DNA of 64,000 nucleotides from Halanaerobium hydrogeniformans (GTDB lineage: Bacteria; Bacillota; Halanaerobiia; Halanaerobiales; Halanaerobiaceae). Of the stretch, positions 17,266 to 25,368 are shown piece by piece. The stretch lies in the NCBI RefSeq assembly GCF_000166415.1, contig NC_014654.1, forward strand, positions 868,001 to 932,000. Reading direction: 5' to 3'. The notes under the pieces are model-generated. The model was not told the DNA's origin, did not search any database, and was given only the letters and a program-made list of their open reading frames with translations. The position numbers and the translations under genes were made by a program. Each line of letters starts with the position of its first letter. The first letter of the stretch is position 1.

Positions 17266-19164
17266 ATGATTAAAGAAAAACAACTAGAAAATGTTGTGTT
17301 ACCTGATGAAGTATCTGAATTGTTAGAAGCATGTCCAAATTATATTGTTGCTCACAAAGAAGAAGAACTGGTCGATTTAGCAGTTAGAGATGCAAAAAAT
17401 GGCTGCCAGGAAGTTAAATATGATATTCCCGGCCAGGGAGAAGTAGTAGAGGCTGTTGTTTGTAAGGTTAGAAATGGTATATCTGCTAATTATCCTGACC
17501 CATATATGAGAAGGCGTGATCCCAACTGTATGTTAATAGCAGATGATCAGCCAACTGATAAGGAAAGATATGAAAATAGATTTGGTGAGGATTTTTCCGG
17601 AGTGAGGGAAGAAACCTTTGACTGGTTAAAAGAACAGGAACTTGCCGTATTCTTTTTTGAAACTGGACCTTCTGGTTTAGGTGTCAAAGCAATGGCAATT
17701 GCACCAGCTAATGCCGGTTTTTTTGCTTTTGGGCTGGCCCTACTCCAGGGAATAGTTGATACACGGGAATTAGAAAAGGATTTTGTACCAGAATCCTTTA
17801 TCTATATCGCTCCCCCATTTAGACACACCCATTTTGACGGTAAACAGGTAGTTGTCCATAGAAGATTAAAAAATAAATATGAAATGTTCGCCTATAATCT
17901 TTATCCAGGCCCTAGTGCCAAAAAAGGTGTTTATGGAATGTTAATTAATCAGGGGGTAGAAGAAGAGTGGGTTACCCTTCACTGTTCAGCAGTTCAGGTA
18001 GTTACTCCTTATGGTAATACTGTAAACATCTCTCATGAAGGTGCAAGTGGTGGTGGAAAAAGTGAGATGTTAGAAGATATGCACCGCGAAAGAAGTGGTA
18101 GGTTGCTTTTTGGTAAAAATTTAATGACCGAAGAAAAATATCGGATCACCTTACCTCAAGGTTGTGGTTTGAGACCGATGACAGATGATATGGCTATCTG
18201 CCATAACTCCTTACAGAAAAATAATGGCAAATTAACCTTAATGGATGCGGAGAATTCATGGTTTGTAAGAGTAGATCATATTAACAAATATGGAACTGAG
18301 CCAAACCTAGAGGCAATTACTGCTGATCCAGACAAACCGCTTTTATTTTTGAATATTGATGCAGCACCAAATAGTACTGCTTTGATCTGGGAGCATATTG
18401 AAGATGAGCCAAATAAGCCCTGTCCTAACCCCAGGGTTACAATACCAAGAGATATTATACCAGATGTATTAAAAGAGCCACTTTCTATCGATGTAAGAAG
18501 CTTTGGTGTTAGGGTTCCCCCCTGTACAAAGGAAAACCCAACTTATGGTATTTTAGGGTTATTCCATGTTCTACCACCTGCTCTTGCCTGGCTGTGGAGA
18601 CTTGTGTCCCCACGTGGACATGGTAATCCCAGTATAATTACTGGTGATGGTATGAGTTCAGAGGGTGTTGGTTCTTACTGGCCCTTTGCTACCGGTAAAA
18701 AAGTTGATCAGGCCAATTTGCTTTTAGAGCAGATTATAGAAACCCCGAAGGTAAAATATATTGTAACTCCCAACCAGCATATTGGTGCCTGGAAGGTTGG
18801 CTTTATGCCAGAATGGATAACCAGAGAGTATTTAGCCCGGAGAGGTGGAGCCTGGTTTACAAAAGATCAGTTGAGACCTGCCAGGATGCCGCTTTTAGGT
18901 TATTCTTTAAAAGAATTACTGGTTGAAGGTCAGCAGATAGAAAAAGAATTTCTGCAGGTTCATCGTCAGGCAGAAGTTGGCGAAAAAGCCTATGATATTG
19001 GTGGTAAGATTCTTTCCGACTTCTTTAAAAAATGTGTGAGAGAATATCTAGAACCAGGTCTTCATCCAATTGGAGAAGAAATAATAAAAACCTGTTTAAA
19101 TGATGGTAAAGTTGAAGATTATTGTGATCTAATAGAGGGTGAAGCAATTATAAGAGAGGTTTAA
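17266..19164 (+). CDS. DUF4914 family protein with PEP-carboxykinase-like nucleotide site
   Basis: 632 residues, matching what I recall of the uncharacterised DUF4914 family. It contains a P-loop-like motif GASGGGKSEM (Lys265), similar in form and mid-protein position to the kinase loop of ATP-dependent PEP carboxykinases (GxSGxGKT). A later LNIDAAPNSTALIW segment could supply a metal-binding Asp, and a C-terminal SPRGHGNPSII then SYWPF segment resembles carboxykinase loops. No signal peptide or membrane segments. The frame cannot extend upstream because TAA precedes the ATG; the nearest GGAG is unusually far (about 15 nt), so initiation may be weak. It follows pulA by 160 bp and precedes a Na+/alanine symporter. 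A PEP-related or kinase activity is inference only. Confidence 0.75.
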   Translation: MIKEKQLENVVLPDEVSELLEACPNYIVAHKEEELVDLAVRDAKNGCQEVKYDIPGQGEVVEAVVCKVRNGISANYPDPYMRRRDPNCMLIADDQPTDKERYENRFGEDFSGVREETFDWLKEQELAVFFFETGPSGLGVKAMAIAPANAGFFAFGLALLQGIVDTRELEKDFVPESFIYIAPPFRHTHFDGKQVVVHRRLKNKYEMFAYNLYPGPSAKKGVYGMLINQGVEEEWVTLHCSAVQVVTPYGNTVNISHEGASGGGKSEMLEDMHRERSGRLLFGKNLMTEEKYRITLPQGCGLRPMTDDMAICHNSLQKNNGKLTLMDAENSWFVRVDHINKYGTEPNLEAITADPDKPLLFLNIDAAPNSTALIWEHIEDEPNKPCPNPRVTIPRDIIPDVLKEPLSIDVRSFGVRVPPCTKENPTYGILGLFHVLPPALAWLWRLVSPRGHGNPSIITGDGMSSEGVGSYWPFATGKKVDQANLLLEQIIETPKVKYIVTPNQHIGAWKVGFMPEWITREYLARRGGAWFTKDQLRPARMPLLGYSLKELLVEGQQIEKEFLQVHRQAEVGEKAYDIGGKILSDFFKKCVREYLEPGLHPIGEEIIKTCLNDGKVEDYCDLIEGEAIIREV

Positions 19165-19217
19165 TTTGCATCCTTTATAAAGCGGTAATTTTTTAATAGT
19201 AAAATATATATCAAATC

Positions 19218-19249
19218 AAGCTTCTGCTTCACAAGCAGGAGCTTTTTGT
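19218..19249 (+). terminator. Rho-independent terminator after the DUF4914 gene
   Basis: AAGCTTCTGCTT (19218-19229) pairs with AAGCAGGAGCTT (19233-19244), 3-nt loop, one G-T pair, followed by a T run. Confidence 0.85.
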
Positions 19250-19371
19250 ATACATGGATAAGATTATTAAACATATTTATTACTTTTATTTTGCAGGAAT
19301 ATGCAGCCTGCTATCTAATTATAAATCTATGTAGTTAATATAACTGCAAATATCATACGAGGAGGAAGCAG

Positions 19372-20739
19372 ATGTTAGAAACATTTTTATCTATTAATGA
19401 TGCTGTAAATGCAGTTGTTTGGGGACCACCGTTTTTAGTTTTACTTGTCGGTACAGGTCTTTATTTAACGATCAGGCTTGATTTTTTCCAGTTTAAACAC
19501 TTTAAACTTTCCTGGGACAAAAGTTTTGGCCGATATTTTAGTAAAGAAGTAGAAGAGGAGGGAGGAGTTTTATCTTCATTTCAGGCCATCAGTTCAGCTA
19601 TGGCGGCTACCCTTGGAGTTGGTAATATTGCAGGGGTAAGTACTGCAATTTCTTTAGGTGGTTCGGGAGCTGTTTTTTGGATGTGGATTTCGGCCTTAGT
19701 AGGTATGGCGACCAAATTTGGTGAGGCCCAGCTTGGTGTAAAATTTAGGGAAAAACACGGAGAAGACGACTATACTGGTGGAGTTATGTATTATATAGAA
19801 CATGGTATGGGAGGAAAATGGAAGTGGCTGGCGGTTTTATATGCATTTTTTGCTGGAATTGCCGCTTTTGGAATCGGTAATATGGTTCAGTCAAATACTT
19901 TAGCCCATGCTGCAGAAAGTGGATTTGCTATTCCAACCTGGATTACAGGAGTTGCTGTTTCCTTTTTTGTGGGGCTTGTAATTTTAGGTGGGATTAAAAG
20001 GATCGGTAAAGTGGCAGAAAGACTCGTTCCGGTAATGGCAATTTTTTATTTTATAGGTGGATTTGTAATTATTTTAATGAATATTTCTGCTTTACCAGGA
20101 GTTATGGGTGATATTTTTGCGAATGCCTTTAGTCCTGCAGCAGCATTTGGTGGATTTGCTGGTGCTTCAGTAAGAATGGCAGTTCGTTTTGGTATTGCCA
20201 GAGGAGTTTTTTCTAATGAAGCCGGTTTAGGTGCAGCTTCAATAGTTCATGCCCAGGCTAAAAATCAACCAACTCGTCAGGGCATGTGGGGCATTTGGGA
20301 AGTATTTATTGATACAATTGTTGTTGGTTCTATAACTGCTTTTGTTGTTTTATTAACTGGAGCTCTTGGTACAGGAGAAACAGGGGCTGTTTTAGCTGCA
20401 GAAGGTTTTAGCAGAGGTTTGCCCGGGCCAGGTGGTTATATAATTAATATTAGTATCATTATTTTTGCTTATACCACAATGTTAACCTGGAGTTTTTATG
20501 GAGAAGAGAGTTGGAGATATCTATTTGGCAAGAAAATAGTTAAGCCCTATAGATTTGTTTTTGTAATTTTACTTTTTGTAGGGGCAGTTGGAGCTTTAGA
20601 ACCGATCTGGCTTTTAGCTGATACATTAAATGGTTTAATGGCAGCCCCTAATTTAGTTGCCTTAATTGTACTGGCAGGGGTTATAGTTAAAGAGAAAGAT
20701 GATTATATGGCCACCCTTGACAAGGACAAGGCTGCTTAA
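19372..20739 (+). CDS. Sodium:alanine/glycine symporter (AGCS family)
   Basis: 455 residues with about ten membrane helices. The family signature is visible in the first third (GNIAGVSTAISLGGSGAVFW) together with the later FSNEAGLGAA block. These carriers import alanine, glycine or similar amino acids with Na+, in keeping with sodium-based energetics of saline anaerobes. GGAGG lies about 7 nt before the ATG. Single gene between two terminators. Substrate cannot be decided; glycine would fit the glycine decarboxylase genes at 37-40 kb. Confidence 0.9.
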   Translation: MLETFLSINDAVNAVVWGPPFLVLLVGTGLYLTIRLDFFQFKHFKLSWDKSFGRYFSKEVEEEGGVLSSFQAISSAMAATLGVGNIAGVSTAISLGGSGAVFWMWISALVGMATKFGEAQLGVKFREKHGEDDYTGGVMYYIEHGMGGKWKWLAVLYAFFAGIAAFGIGNMVQSNTLAHAAESGFAIPTWITGVAVSFFVGLVILGGIKRIGKVAERLVPVMAIFYFIGGFVIILMNISALPGVMGDIFANAFSPAAAFGGFAGASVRMAVRFGIARGVFSNEAGLGAASIVHAQAKNQPTRQGMWGIWEVFIDTIVVGSITAFVVLLTGALGTGETGAVLAAEGFSRGLPGPGGYIINISIIIFAYTTMLTWSFYGEESWRYLFGKKIVKPYRFVFVILLFVGAVGALEPIWLLADTLNGLMAAPNLVALIVLAGVIVKEKDDYMATLDKDKAA

Positions 20740-20761
20740 AATATTATAGTTTACAAATACG

Positions 20762-20803
20762 AAAAGGATGAGCCGGGGTTACTCCCAGTTCATCCTTTTT
20801 TTA
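20762..20803. terminator. Bidirectional terminator between symporter and glgD
   Basis: AAAAGGATGA (20763-20772) pairs with TCATCCTTTT, loop containing CCGGGG/CTCCC pairing, flanked by A and T runs; it lies between convergent genes and its right arm reaches the glgD stop. Confidence 0.8.
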
Positions 20804-21952
20804 AACTATTGAGTTTTTAGCAATTATCATTGGTAAATTTATATCTCCTTTGAGAGATTTATCAGCTGTAATCTGAACTCCTTTATCCAGGATAACATTT
20901 TCTAGTTTAGCGTTTTCTCCAATAATAGATTTTTGCATAATAATCGAATTTTTAACAACTGCTCCCGGGTGTATTTTAGCACCCCTAAAAAGAATACTAT
21001 TTTTAACTTCACCCTGGATCGAACAGCCATTAGCTACCAGAATATTTCTGGCATTGGCACCACTTTTATAAGAACTTGGGGCTTCATCCTTTGGTTTGGT
21101 AAAGATCGGTGCACCTTTTAAAAAAAGGTCCTGCCAGACATTTGGCTTTAGAAGCTCTAAATTCGCTTTGTAATAACCATTAATAGAATTGATGACTGCT
21201 GCATAAGAATCAAAAGGATATCCATATACTTTAAGCTTATTTAAATTACCGATAATAGCATTTTTAACAAAATCCCACTGCCCCATACTGATACAATCAT
21301 CAATAATATCTAGCAGCAGATCTTTTTTAATAATATATCTCTGTAAAGAGATTTTTTTAAAATATTTATCTTTAGGATTAACCTTCATTTCTATTATTCG
21401 GTCATGATCATCTGTATTAATCACTATATATGAAGTATCACGACGAAAAACATCCAGCTGCTTATAGATAATTGTTATATCATTTTTGTTTTGTAGATGA
21501 AATTTAAAGGCATCTCTGTAGTCAATATTTGCGACTATATTAGGACTACCGATAATTGCATATTCCTGTTCACTTCTTTCTATATAATCGATATTACTGC
21601 TGAAATTTTGCAAATCCCCTTTATAGGCTCGCTCAGCCTTGTAAATATGAGATGGTGGTAGAATAAAAAGGCCGTTTCTTTTTCTATCCAGATCCCAGGC
21701 CTTACCAAAACCAATGTGATCCATTAAGGAGCGATATTTAGACTGCAGCAGTAGACCGACATTGGTGATTCCCGAATTTACCATATTAGAAAGTGGGAAA
21801 TCAATCAATCTATACCTTGCCCCAAAGGGAACAGAAGCTAAAGAGCGGTGTGAGGTTAATTTATCTAAAAATGACTCATCAAGGGCATTATTAATTATTC
21901 CCATTACATTTTTCATACTCTGTCCATCTTTTTTATAAATTGAGCTCACCAT
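20801..21952 (-). CDS. glgD: Glucose-1-phosphate adenylyltransferase subunit GlgD
   Basis: GlgD is the non-catalytic or regulatory partner of GlgC in Firmicutes; together they make ADP-glucose for glycogen synthesis. The nucleotidyltransferase-like N-domain shows [17 protein letters not shown] but lacks the G-rich catalytic loop GGxGTRL found in GlgC, as expected for GlgD. The C-terminal half is a left-handed beta-helix with hexapeptide-type repeats (GCSIQGEVKNSILF and following). The family normally starts at MKNVMGIIN, which is Met13 here (ATG at 21916); ATG 21952, one base after the glgC stop, is kept because translation is likely coupled. It is the last gene of glgB-glgC-glgD. Confidence 0.9.
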   Translation of the reverse strand: MVSSIYKKDGQSMKNVMGIINNALDESFLDKLTSHRSLASVPFGARYRLIDFPLSNMVNSGITNVGLLLQSKYRSLMDHIGFGKAWDLDRKRNGLFILPPSHIYKAERAYKGDLQNFSSNIDYIERSEQEYAIIGSPNIVANIDYRDAFKFHLQNKNDITIIYKQLDVFRRDTSYIVINTDDHDRIIEMKVNPKDKYFKKISLQRYIIKKDLLLDIIDDCISMGQWDFVKNAIIGNLNKLKVYGYPFDSYAAVINSINGYYKANLELLKPNVWQDLFLKGAPIFTKPKDEAPSSYKSGANARNILVANGCSIQGEVKNSILFRGAKIHPGAVVKNSIIMQKSIIGENAKLENVILDKGVQITADKSLKGDINLPMIIAKNSIV

Positions 21953-21953
21953 T

Positions 21954-22364
21954 TTAGCCCACCACCGTTCCGGATTTAATTTTAGAGTTCTCTGGAATCA
22001 ATTCATCATCACCAATAACCGTAATTTTTAATCCATCAGTTTGAGAATCAATTCCTATCTGAGAATTTTTCTCTATATTGACATTACGCCCAATAATAGA
22101 ATTATTTATCTGAGAACCTGAAGCTATACAGGTATTGGGCAGGACAACTGAATTTTCTACAACAGCATCCCTGCCGATTTTGACCCCAAAAAAGAGTACA
22201 GAGTTTTTAACCTTACCCATTACCTGTGTCCCTTTATTAATCATTGAATTTTCTACTTCGGCTTCACCGGCAATATATTGGGGTGGTCGATTGGGATTAA
22301 CACTGTAGATCACCCATTTGCGACTCTGAAGGTCAAGTTCAGGTTGATCACCTAACAGATCCAT
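21954..22364 (-). CDS. glgC: GlgC C-terminal fragment (beta-helix domain), separated by an in-frame UAG
   Basis: 136 residues that continue the GlgC reading frame directly: the upstream fragment ends SYW-stop and this frame resumes Ala-His-Met-Asp-Leu-Leu, matching the conserved SYWxxNMDLL region of ADP-glucose pyrophosphorylases, where the stop occupies the position of a Glu/Gln/Lys. It then contains [13 protein letters not shown] and the beta-helix domain used for allosteric control and subunit contact. No further frame damage is seen. An ATG lies 6 nt after the stop codon, so reinitiation could make a split enzyme; there is no clear ribosome site. A real nonsense mutation, a sequencing error, or stop readthrough are the alternatives. 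Confidence 0.75.
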   Translation of the reverse strand: MDLLGDQPELDLQSRKWVIYSVNPNRPPQYIAGEAEVENSMINKGTQVMGKVKNSVLFFGVKIGRDAVVENSVVLPNTCIASGSQINNSIIGRNVNIEKNSQIGIDSQTDGLKITVIGDDELIPENSKIKSGTVVG

Positions 22365-22370
22365 ATGAGC

Positions 22371-23135
22371 CTACCAGTAGCTTTTTATTGTTCCAACATC
22401 TTTCCAGTAATCTTTAAAAGTATAGGCATAAAAGGAGAGCTCATCATCCATCATCGCTGGAATGATATTATGACCAAAATCTCCAGCAGAATTTTCATTT
22501 CTTTCTGCTTCTGCATTTAGATATTTGCGGAGTGTTTCCCAGTTAAAAATATAGATCCCCATTGAAGCTAAATTATTTTTTGCGTTTTTTGGTTTTTCCT
22601 GAAATTCAATAATTTTTTGATCCTGGTTTGTATTCATTATTCCAAAACGATGGGTTTCCTCCCAGGGAACTTCAAGAACAGCAATACTTACTTCTGCCTT
22701 TTTTTCTTTGTGAAATTCCAGCATCTTAGAGTAATCCATTTTATAGATATGATCTCCTGATAATACTAATACATATTCAGGTTCATAGAGATCGATAAAC
22801 TCTATATTTTGATAAATAGCATCTGCAGTTCCCTTATACCAGTGGCCTCCCCCTTCTTTAACATAAGGAGGTAGAACAGTAACTCCACCACTATTTCTAT
22901 CTAGATCCCAGGAACTACCACTACCGATATATCTATTTAAAACAAGGGGCTTATATTGGGTTAAAACCCCTACTGTTGTAACTCCAGAGTTCGAACAATT
23001 ACTCAAAGGAAAGTCAATTAACCTGTATTCTGCACCAAAGGGAACAGCAGGTTTAGCAATATTATTAGTTAGAACACCGAGCCTGGTACCTTTACCACCT
23101 GCAAGCAGCATTGCAAGCATTTCTACTTTGGGCAT
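22371..23135 (-). CDS. glgC: Glucose-1-phosphate adenylyltransferase GlgC, N-terminal catalytic part ending at an internal UAG
   Basis: 254 residues holding the complete nucleotidyltransferase core: [12 protein letters not shown] catalytic loop, [15 protein letters not shown], the [10 protein letters not shown] metal-binding block, and the FQEKP segment. Normal GlgC is about 380-400 residues; this frame stops at a TAG (22371-22373) exactly where the linker to the beta-helix domain begins, and the rest is in the same frame just downstream. The gene makes ADP-glucose from ATP and glucose-1-phosphate. Good ribosome site (AAGGAGG) 24 bp after glgB. UAG is an ordinary stop elsewhere in the window (argB, argD, pulA, glgA), so a reassigned code is unlikely. 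Confidence 0.85.
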   Translation of the reverse strand: MPKVEMLAMLLAGGKGTRLGVLTNNIAKPAVPFGAEYRLIDFPLSNCSNSGVTTVGVLTQYKPLVLNRYIGSGSSWDLDRNSGGVTVLPPYVKEGGGHWYKGTADAIYQNIEFIDLYEPEYVLVLSGDHIYKMDYSKMLEFHKEKKAEVSIAVLEVPWEETHRFGIMNTNQDQKIIEFQEKPKNAKNNLASMGIYIFNWETLRKYLNAEAERNENSAGDFGHNIIPAMMDDELSFYAYTFKDYWKDVGTIKSYW

Positions 23136-23158
23136 GAGCTACCTCCTTTTTAAAACTT

Positions 23159-25105
23159 TTAGCCATTTTTGCTCTCTTTCTTTTTTTCATCTCTCTTTTT
23201 GACTTCATTCGTCTTTTTATTGTATTTTAAATAAATACCAGCCAGTGGGGGTATGTTGATACCGATAGAATAATCAAAACCATGATATGGCTTTTGTTCA
23301 GCCTTAACCCTGGCAGATGTTTCATAATCTGAGCCACCAAATACTTCCTGGTCACTATTTAAGAGCAGTTCGTATTCTCCTGGACCAGGTACCCCAATCC
23401 GATAATCATCTCTGGGTTCAGGTGTGAAGTTCAATAGAACAATAATCTGCTGTTTAGCATTTTCTGAGCTTCTGATAAAACTGAGCACACTTTGTTCATA
23501 ATCATCGGCTTCAATCCATCTGAAACCATGGACATCATGATCTAGTTCCCAGAGAGCTTTTTCTTTTAGGTAAAGTTGATTAAGATCTTTAACAAATTCC
23601 TGGGTTTGTTGATGTTTTTCATAATCAAGTAAAAGCCAGTCTAGTTCCTGTTTGTAATTCCACTCTATAAATTGACCGAATTCTCCACCCATAAAAATCA
23701 GGTTTTTACCTGGATGAGCATACATATAAGTAAATAATAATCTTAAATTGGCAAATTTCCTCCAGTAATCTCCAGGCATTTTATCTACAAGAGATTTTTT
23801 GCCGTGGACTACTTCATCATGAGATAGGGGAAGAATATAATTTTCGCTGTGACTGTACATGCTGGAGAAAGTTAATTTATTATGTTCCCATTTCCTGTAA
23901 ACAGGATCTTTTTCCATATAATCTAAGGTATCATTCATCCAGCCCATATTCCATTTAAAATTAAAGCCCAGACCACCTTCATGAACAGGTGCTGTCACCA
24001 GAGGCCAGGCACTTGATTCTTCGGCAATCATCAGCAGACCTGGATAACGGCTGAATAGTTCGGTGTTGAGTTCTTTAATAAATTCTATAGCTTCTAAATT
24101 TTCGAAGCCTCCATATTGATTGGCTGCCCATTCTCCATCTTCTTTTTCATAGTTTAGATAAAGCATATTGCTGACAGCATCTACTCTTAAACCATCAATG
24201 TGGAATTTTTCCATCCAGTAGTTGGCACTTGAAATTAAAAAACTCCAGATCTCATTTTGGGCAAAATCAAAATTTAAGGTATCCCACTGTAAGTTCTCTG
24301 CCCGCCGGGGATCATTACTTTCAAATAATGCAGTACCATCAAAAAGTCTTAGCCCATGGTCATCTTTACAAAAATGACTTGGAACCCAGTCCATTATTAC
24401 ACCTATATCATTTTTATGGAGTTTATCCACAAAATACATAAAATCTTCGGGAGTACCATAACGGGAAGTTAAGGCGAAAAAGCCTGTTGTTTGATAACCC
24501 CAGGAACCAGGAAATGGATATTCGGTTAAAGGCATTAGTTCTATGTGGGTAAAGCCCATCTCTAAAATATAGGGGACCAACTCATCTGCTATGTCTCTAT
24601 AATTCATTAATTCACCATCATCCTGTTTCCAGGAACCGAGGTGAAGTTCATAAATGCTTATTGGCTCTTTAAGAACATTTTTCTTTTCCCGTTTTTTCAT
24701 CCATTTTTTATCCTGCCAGTCATATTCTTCTGCCTCATAGATCTGGGAGGCTGTTTTAGGTGCTTTTTCCTGTCTTTTTGCATAAGGATCTGCCTTGACT
24801 CTAATTACACCTCTATATCCTCTAATCCAGTATTTATAATACATCTTATTTTCTGCTTCAGGCACGAAAACAGTCCAGATTCCAGATTCTTTTATCTTTT
24901 TTAATGGATCAGCAGTCTTATCCCAATCATTAAAATCACCAATTACACTTATCTCTTCTGCATTGGGAGCCCAAACTGAAAACCTAACTCCTTTTACACC
25001 ATCTTCTTCTGTCAGGTGAGCTCCAAGAAATTCGTAACTTTCATAATGTCGTCCCTGATGAAACAAATATCTATCATAATCACCAGGATAATTATCCTTT
25101 GTCAT
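23159..25105 (-). CDS. glgB: 1,4-alpha-glucan branching enzyme
   Basis: GH13 enzyme that makes alpha-1,6 branches in glycogen. 648 residues: an N-terminal CBM48 module (about 30-115, with VRFSVWAPNAEEISVIGDFNDW), the catalytic barrel, and a C-terminal beta domain. Motifs: GVIMDWVPSHF, DGLRVDAVSNML (nucleophile Asp), AEESSAWP (acid/base Glu) and LSHDEVVHGK (third acid). First gene of a minus-strand glgB-glgC-glgD operon, divergent from glgA, with GAGGAGGGAG in front of the ATG. The C-terminal tail is rich in Lys and Glu. Confidence 0.93.
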   Translation of the reverse strand: MTKDNYPGDYDRYLFHQGRHYESYEFLGAHLTEEDGVKGVRFSVWAPNAEEISVIGDFNDWDKTADPLKKIKESGIWTVFVPEAENKMYYKYWIRGYRGVIRVKADPYAKRQEKAPKTASQIYEAEEYDWQDKKWMKKREKKNVLKEPISIYELHLGSWKQDDGELMNYRDIADELVPYILEMGFTHIELMPLTEYPFPGSWGYQTTGFFALTSRYGTPEDFMYFVDKLHKNDIGVIMDWVPSHFCKDDHGLRLFDGTALFESNDPRRAENLQWDTLNFDFAQNEIWSFLISSANYWMEKFHIDGLRVDAVSNMLYLNYEKEDGEWAANQYGGFENLEAIEFIKELNTELFSRYPGLLMIAEESSAWPLVTAPVHEGGLGFNFKWNMGWMNDTLDYMEKDPVYRKWEHNKLTFSSMYSHSENYILPLSHDEVVHGKKSLVDKMPGDYWRKFANLRLLFTYMYAHPGKNLIFMGGEFGQFIEWNYKQELDWLLLDYEKHQQTQEFVKDLNQLYLKEKALWELDHDVHGFRWIEADDYEQSVLSFIRSSENAKQQIIVLLNFTPEPRDDYRIGVPGPGEYELLLNSDQEVFGGSDYETSARVKAEQKPYHGFDYSIGINIPPLAGIYLKYNKKTNEVKKRDEKKKESKNG

Positions 25106-25368
25106 AAAACTCCCTCCTCTCAGTCAAAATCAAAATTATCAAAAAAGTTTTTAACTTACTGTATTATAACTATTCTCTATTTAGTGATATTTTCCTTTAA
25201 TTAACTTGCTTTTGTGCTCAATTTAATCAGCTTAAAAATCTTTAATTTGACAGGAGGTGAGAGTTTTAATAAACTATTGTTATACGGGGAAATATATATT
25301 TAGCTTAATTTGGAAATTATTCACTTGTCGGAGATAAAGATTTATCGAACTTTTTAGGAGGTGGCTTG

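Noticed and set aside
19250-19371. Glycine riboswitch ahead of the alanine/glycine symporter
   Set aside because: No paired GGAGAG-type aptamer elements were found in the 120 nt available.
22371-22373. UAG as a reassigned sense codon (pyrrolysine) across this genome
   Set aside because: argB, argD, pulA, glgA and several other genes here end with a normal UAG and the frames stop at sensible points, so a general reassignment is unlikely; site-specific readthrough is kept as one option in the glgC finding.
25106-25368. Small ORF or RNA in the glgB-glgA divergent region
   Set aside because: A ribosome-site-like AGGAGGTGAG at 25252-25261 is followed by no convincing start codon or conserved frame, and promoters cannot be defined beyond a TTGACA-like element at 25247-25252.
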